Assembly (NCBI GenBank): GCA_020433785.1
Contig: JAGRCC010000388.1
Coordinates: forward strand, 1-13,748
DNA from: Anaerolineae bacterium
Lineage (GTDB): Bacteria > Chloroflexota > Anaerolineae > 4572-78 > J111
DNA length: 13,748 bases
Direction of reading: 5' to 3'
In this document: one piece after another, positions 13,544-13,748 of the stretch
Numbering within the stretch: position 1 is the first letter of the stretch
Layout of the letters: the number at the start of each line of letters is the position of its first letter
Notes under the pieces: generated by a model
Seen by the model: only the letters and a program-made list of their open reading frames with translations
What the model was told of the DNA's origin: nothing
The model's database searches: none
Position numbers and translations under genes: made by a program

Positions 13544-13689
13544 CAGAGAGCGGAGCCTCTTCGGGCCAGGATTTCGCCATCTGAGGCCGCTTTAGCGTCC
13601 TTCGCTCTAAATTGAGATTAAATAAATAATCGGACGACCATCCCCCCGCGACGTCTACCCGGCGATAAATCGACCGGGCTAGTCAACGG

Positions 13690-13731
13690 CGCCCGCTCCA
13701 GCGGGTTTGAAAAGCCCGTCTTGAGCGGGCG
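13690..13731. repeat. GC-rich palindrome with 9-bp outer arms
   Basis: CGCCCGCTC and GAGCGGGCG form the outer stem. The interior (AGCGGGTTT...AAGCCCGTCT) can pair imperfectly. It is probably a REP-like intergenic element, or a terminator for a gene beyond the right edge. Confidence 0.5.
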
Positions 13732-13748
13732 CGGCTCATAGCCGGGCC

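Larger units (their letters stand above)
13204..13748. other. Intergenic region of about 545 nt with palindromes and no convincing gene
   Basis: No frame here has a family match, a good ribosome-binding site and plausible composition. The longest plus-strand frame (13328-13615) runs through a hairpin and looks like chance. Visible features are a spaced inverted repeat (13205-13219 with 13349-13362) and two GC-rich palindromes near 13520 and 13690. The end of the csx3 transcript presumably lies here, but no hairpin with a U-tract follows the stop codon. Confidence 0.6.

Noticed and set aside
13328..13615. 95-residue plus-strand frame in the right intergenic region
   Set aside because: It has no ribosome-binding site, runs through a hairpin repeat and has no recognisable domain; competing frames exist on both strands.

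Overview
The window carries an almost complete type III-A (Csm) CRISPR-Cas locus with an unusually rich cyclic-oligoadenylate (cOA) signalling set. No CRISPR array, insertion sequence, tRNA or rRNA is visible. The host is probably a bacterium of the Chloroflexota (Anaerolineae-like). This is an inference from the GC-rich genes (about 55-65% in hand-counted lines), the Csx15, Csx3-ATPase and four-helix-bundle genes, and the many intergenic heptamer arrays. It is not proven by any marker gene.

Layout. All genes from 205 to 11879 lie on the minus strand, so transcription runs from right to left. In transcription order they are: a CARF-LuxR-type HTH protein (11016-11879); the effector operon cas10, csm2, csm3, csm4, csm5 and a CARF-HEPN ribonuclease of the TM1812/Csx2 family (10888 down to 3627), packed with gaps of 2-16 nt or ATGA overlaps; a possible 26-codon mini-gene (3547-3627); csx15 (3164-3544); a four-helix-bundle protein (2671-3024); cas6 (1729-2544); cas1 (627-1637); and cas2 (205-483). 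A leader-like stretch with a 22-nt imperfect inverted repeat follows cas2, and any array would lie beyond the left edge. Diverging from the CARF-HTH gene on the plus strand is a P-loop ATPase fused to two Csx3-like domains (12043-13203). It is followed by about 545 nt of non-coding DNA with GC-rich palindromes.

How the parts fit together. Cas6 matures crRNA and Csm2-5 with Cas10 form the RNA-guided complex. Cas10 keeps the GGDD cyclase motif, but its HD nuclease motif reads HN, so interference probably relies on cOA. The CARF-HEPN protein is the likely cOA-activated RNase, and the CARF-HTH protein a likely cOA-responsive transcription factor. Csx15 and Csx3 belong to families proposed or shown to remove or bind cOA, and are likely off-switches. 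Cas1 and Cas2 make up the adaptation module.

Unusual structure. All four gaps of the csx15-to-cas2 half are filled with period-7 repeats, in one orientation and then the other, that run up to or into the neighbouring stop codons. The divergent gap holds a period-8 hairpin of unrelated sequence but the same architecture. The effector operon has no such repeats. Two tiny ORFs with chained ATGA overlaps lead into cas10. The Csx3 fusion carries two Csx3-like copies whose conserved motifs are lost in complementary fashion.
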